NCBI GenBank assembly: GCA_964509195.1
Contig: CAZDWJ010000001.1
Location: 681,976-745,975, forward strand
DNA length: 64,000 nt
Source: UBA4802 sp964509195
Lineage (GTDB): Bacteria > Spirochaetota > UBA4802 > UB4802
Reading direction: 5' to 3'
The notes below the pieces were generated by a model. The model was not told where the DNA came from. It saw only the letters and a list, made by a program, of their open reading frames with translations, and did not search any database. The stretch's first letter is position 1; every line of letters begins with the position of its first letter. Below, piece after piece: positions 61,867 to 64,000 of this stretch. Made by a program: the position numbers and the translations under genes.

Positions 61867-62884
61867 ACAGCTTGACACAATTTTAAATTTAGCAGACCAT
61901 TATCTTGTTAAATCTCGACAGGACAAAAGCCATTATTACGATGAGTTTTTAGAAGCAGCGACAATTTTAAAAAGTGTAATGACTGAAAAGGAGTTTAAGT
62001 TTTGGTTGGCTGAAAAAATGCTAATAAAACAACAAGCCTTTTTGCCAAAAACTTTTATTCAATATGCTGTTGAAACTGCAACTGTTCGATATTTTGCTGA
62101 AAAGCATAATGAAAATTTAAGAGTTGAAGCAAAAATAAATCCTAGTAACGATAAGGACGTTGACGTTCAGTTCACAGACAAATCCTATTTATACAATATA
62201 GAAGTAAAATGCTCTGACTTTGTAGCAAAAGAAGCAGTTGACTCTCAGGACGCTTTTAAGTATGAAACAGTTGGTAGAATACCAGAAAGACAAGAAACGA
62301 AAGAAGTTATATCAAAAGCATTAGATGAAGGAATGGCCAAAATAGGTGAACAGACCAAACCTCATTTAGATGCTAAAAATATGGACAATAACCTAAAAGG
62401 TTTTCTTGAACTTGCCCACGACAAATTCAATCCAAAACCGAATGAAAATGAAGTAAATATTTTGCTTGTCGGTTGTGACGATGAAAGAGACATCCAAAAA
62501 TGGCATTATTATTTATTCGCAGACCAAGGACTTTTTACATCTGAAAGTTATGCGGACAGAACCAAATACAACAACGTTGACTTAGTAATTTTCACAAATC
62601 AATATTTCAAACACAACGAATACTATTCTAAAAAAGTAAAAAACTCTTGGACGCTTGAAAAGTGCTTCAATCTTGTATTTAGCAATCCGTTTAGACGATT
62701 ACAAAAAGAAGAAGCGATAAAGAATTTTTTAGACATATTCCCACATTACACTTGGGACTTGTGTAGTTATTCTGTTCCGGGTGACGCACCATCATACGTT
62801 AAGGACAGCGTGAGAATATCTTGGTTTGTAAAAGACAATTTGGAAAAAACAAAAGGAATTTACTTGTTTAATGAGAATGATTAA
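61850..62884 (+). CDS. Cassette-borne PD-(D/E)XK-like protein of unknown function
   Basis: A 344-residue soluble protein, unrecognised as a family. Residues 92-120 have the strand pattern of a PD-(D/E)XK nuclease core: Asp103/Asp105 in KDVDVQF and Glu118-Val-Lys120 in YNIEVKC. A preceding helix with Glu75 (AVETATVRYFAEKH) fits the fold. The C-terminal half contains further strands (VNILLVGCDD, VDLVIFTNQYF) and no known domain. Its place in a cassette and its nuclease-like core suggest a defence or addiction role. Start at 61850 is set by the continuous frame. Confidence 0.6.
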   Translation: MEEINKQLDTILNLADHYLVKSRQDKSHYYDEFLEAATILKSVMTEKEFKFWLAEKMLIKQQAFLPKTFIQYAVETATVRYFAEKHNENLRVEAKINPSNDKDVDVQFTDKSYLYNIEVKCSDFVAKEAVDSQDAFKYETVGRIPERQETKEVISKALDEGMAKIGEQTKPHLDAKNMDNNLKGFLELAHDKFNPKPNENEVNILLVGCDDERDIQKWHYYLFADQGLFTSESYADRTKYNNVDLVIFTNQYFKHNEYYSKKVKNSWTLEKCFNLVFSNPFRRLQKEEAIKNFLDIFPHYTWDLCSYSVPGDAPSYVKDSVRISWFVKDNLEKTKGIYLFNEND

Positions 62885-62894
62885 CAGAAGCACT

Positions 62895-63030
62895 GGCTAT
62901 AACAGCCGTTTGCCGCAATGGGGGCTGACGCGGTTAAATCAACTGCAGTACTTCTATCAACATTTGTGCTTGGTTGACAGTGAAGTGCTCCGAAATCCCC
63001 CACTGCGGCAAGCGGCAAAACGTTATGTGC
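62895..63030 (+). repeat. attC recombination site of cassette 1
   Basis: R'' box GGCTATAAC (62895) and R' box GTTATGTGC (63022) enclose an imperfect palindrome. Read against the complement of the right arm, the left arm gives ATAAC, a short bulge, GCCG, TTGCCGCA and TGGGGG, with single-base differences between blocks. The 136-bp site has an inner hairpin (AGTACTTC with GTGAAGTGCT) as variable terminal structure. It belongs to the long attC type known from Treponema and Bacteroidetes environments. Confidence 0.85.
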
Positions 63031-63081
63031 AATTCGAAAACCTGCCTTTCAAAGTAAGGGAACCGTAAATTCCATGATTTT

Positions 63082-63168
63082 GTTGACTTTCTTTAACTTT
63101 ATAAAAAGAAAAAAGAGATTGAAATTGCTACGCAAATTTCATCTAACGAAAGTTAACAATTTTTTTTT
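63082..63168 (+). terminator. Terminator at the start of the second segment
   Basis: GTTGACTTTC (63082-63091) pairs with GAAAGTTAAC (63148-63157) with one wobble, and an inner AGATTGAAATTGC/GCAAATTTCATCT arm extends it; a T9 run follows. It would stop transcription from cassette 1 before the next gene. Confidence 0.6.
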
Positions 63169-63244
63169 ATTTTTGTGGGCGGGGGGCTCTTTATGGACTT
63201 AAAAACAAAAAGATTTATAATAATAGAAATACTGAGGCAATCCT

Positions 63245-64000
63245 ATGACTAAAGAACAAAAATTTTATAACGCTCTGCAGGATGTATTTATTGGTGCCAA
63301 GATTGAAGGCACTGGTGGCTTTGTTAATTTGATGAGGATAAAATCAAATTACTATAATAAGATTGAACAATTACTAAAACAGGATATTGAAAAGGCATTA
63401 CAAAAGTATCCTTCGTTTAGAGACGAACTCTTTGACAAACTCTATTCATTCTTTAACAAATATTTCACTGAAAGTGGCTCAATATATTTTAACTCAACAC
63501 CATTTCACAACAATATCTACGAAAAGGTTTATACAGACGAAAAGGATGTTATTCTGTTTTGGAAAACGCAGATGCTTTACTATGTCAAAACCGACAGGAT
63601 TTTCCGAAGTCTTGAAATAGAATCCGACGGCTATAAGTTTTACTTTGATGTATCGAATTTAGAGCATAAAAAAGCAAATGAAAAAAGAACATTGATTTAT
63701 GAACTAAAAAGTGAAAATTTAAAAAACAAAACTGAAAATGGTGCAATTGTTTTCAATGTGCTTTATTCTGAAAAAGGAACAAAGACAAAGACAGAAGAAA
63801 TCTTGAACACATTAAAGAAACAACGCATATCGATTACTGAAGAACAATTAGAACGAGCTTTTAGAGTTTTTGAAAAGCAAAGCGAAGTTGATTTTTTCAT
63901 AAATAAAAACGCAAAAGCATTTTTACAAGAGCAATTTAAACTCTGGAGTTATCAGTATTTTTGGGATGGAGCAAAAGAGTGGAGTGCTGATAGAGTAAAT
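63245..64000 (+). CDS. Probable DNA methyltransferase/restriction-type protein (5' part)
   Basis: An open frame of 252 codons runs off the window end. ATG at 63245 follows CTGAGGC. The segments ESGSIYF, EKVYTDEKDVILFWKTQMLYY, VKTDRIFRSLEIE and FDVSNLEHKKANEKR match, from memory, the N-terminal region of large adenine-specific methyltransferases of type III or IIG restriction systems, whose catalytic motifs lie further on and cannot be seen here. If bounded by another attC, it would be an unusually long cassette. Confidence 0.6.
   Translation, partial: MTKEQKFYNALQDVFIGAKIEGTGGFVNLMRIKSNYYNKIEQLLKQDIEKALQKYPSFRDELFDKLYSFFNKYFTESGSIYFNSTPFHNNIYEKVYTDEKDVILFWKTQMLYYVKTDRIFRSLEIESDGYKFYFDVSNLEHKKANEKRTLIYELKSENLKNKTENGAIVFNVLYSEKGTKTKTEEILNTLKKQRISITEEQLERAFRVFEKQSEVDFFINKNAKAFLQEQFKLWSYQYFWDGAKEWSADRVN

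Larger units (their letters stand above)
61822..63022 (+). mobile_element. Integron gene cassette 1
   Basis: The left boundary is GTTATAGCC (61821-61829). The R'' box of the attC at the other end is GGCTATAAC (62895-62903), the exact reverse complement, as expected when both derive from the same cassette's attC. The right boundary is the G of GTTATGTGC (63022-63030). The 1,201-bp cassette carries one gene on the + strand. Confidence 0.82.

Noticed and set aside
62871..63068. 65-codon ORF running through the attC site
   Set aside because: It overlaps the folded attC palindrome, has no ribosome-binding site and ends in unrelated sequence.
1..64000. tRNA, rRNA, CRISPR arrays, replication origin
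   Set aside because: No TTCGA-type T-loops with acceptor stems, no regularly spaced repeats and no DnaA-box cluster were recognised by eye.

Overview
The window is about 64 kb of AT-rich DNA from a Gram-negative anaerobe. Diderm status is suggested by ExbB/ExbD/TonB, a LytM-type peptidase and signal-peptide or lipoprotein sequences. Anaerobic life is suggested by a group 4 membrane-bound [NiFe]-hydrogenase. The many PP2C/SpoIIE phosphatases, the 7TM phosphatase, the PAS kinases and the integron layout (integrase gene pointing the same way as the cassettes, as in Treponema denticola) make a member of the Spirochaetota the best guess. No 16S gene or other decisive marker is present. No tRNA, rRNA or CRISPR array was seen.

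Layout. 1-16 kb: the end of a nucleotide-sugar dehydratase gene, mnmA, an exported coiled-coil protein, a J-domain protein, a NarL-type two-component pair, an acyl-CoA ligase whose ribosome-binding site lies in a possible RNA pseudoknot, small conserved genes, an M23 peptidase and a three-gene kinase locus ending in a 950-residue kinase/regulator fusion. 16.4-16.8 kb: a dead AbrB/PIN toxin-antitoxin pair. 17-30 kb: a ten-gene operon for an NAD(P)H- or formate-linked group 4 hydrogenase, followed by a Cache kinase and response regulator. 30-39 kb: an ABC-F ATPase, a short SPFH protein, and a partner-switching-like signalling cluster (REC-PP2C, STAS-ATPase, STAS protein). 39-43 kb: a 7TM-PP2C phosphatase and exbB-exbD-tonB.

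43-54.3 kb is a foreign-looking block of Firmicute character: an lgt gene broken by a stop at its key arginine, a ten-gene operon of MinD-ferredoxin ATPases, NifX/NifB-like, NifU-like, Mrp, MBL, DUF134 and DUF5320 proteins behind a promoter framed by two near-identical palindromes, then a serine recombinase cassette (two of three genes broken), a SHOCT protein and a prophage amidase/LysM fragment. The block abuts a truncated 23S rRNA methyltransferase (rlmD) gene whose 3' part is not in the window.

54.9-58.7 kb returns to native sequence: an Rrf2 regulator with a palindromic promoter, cysK and a metY-like gene form a sulfur-assimilation unit. 58.9-60.5 kb holds a decayed IS3-family element and a scrap of a second transposase. 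From 60.6 kb to the end is an integron-like locus: a Xer-type tyrosine recombinase, an attI-like junction, one cassette defined to the base by its attC site and encoding a PD-(D/E)XK-like protein, and the start of a second segment encoding a probable DNA methyltransferase. The heptamer GCGATAG recurs through the native parts and is nearly absent from the foreign ones.
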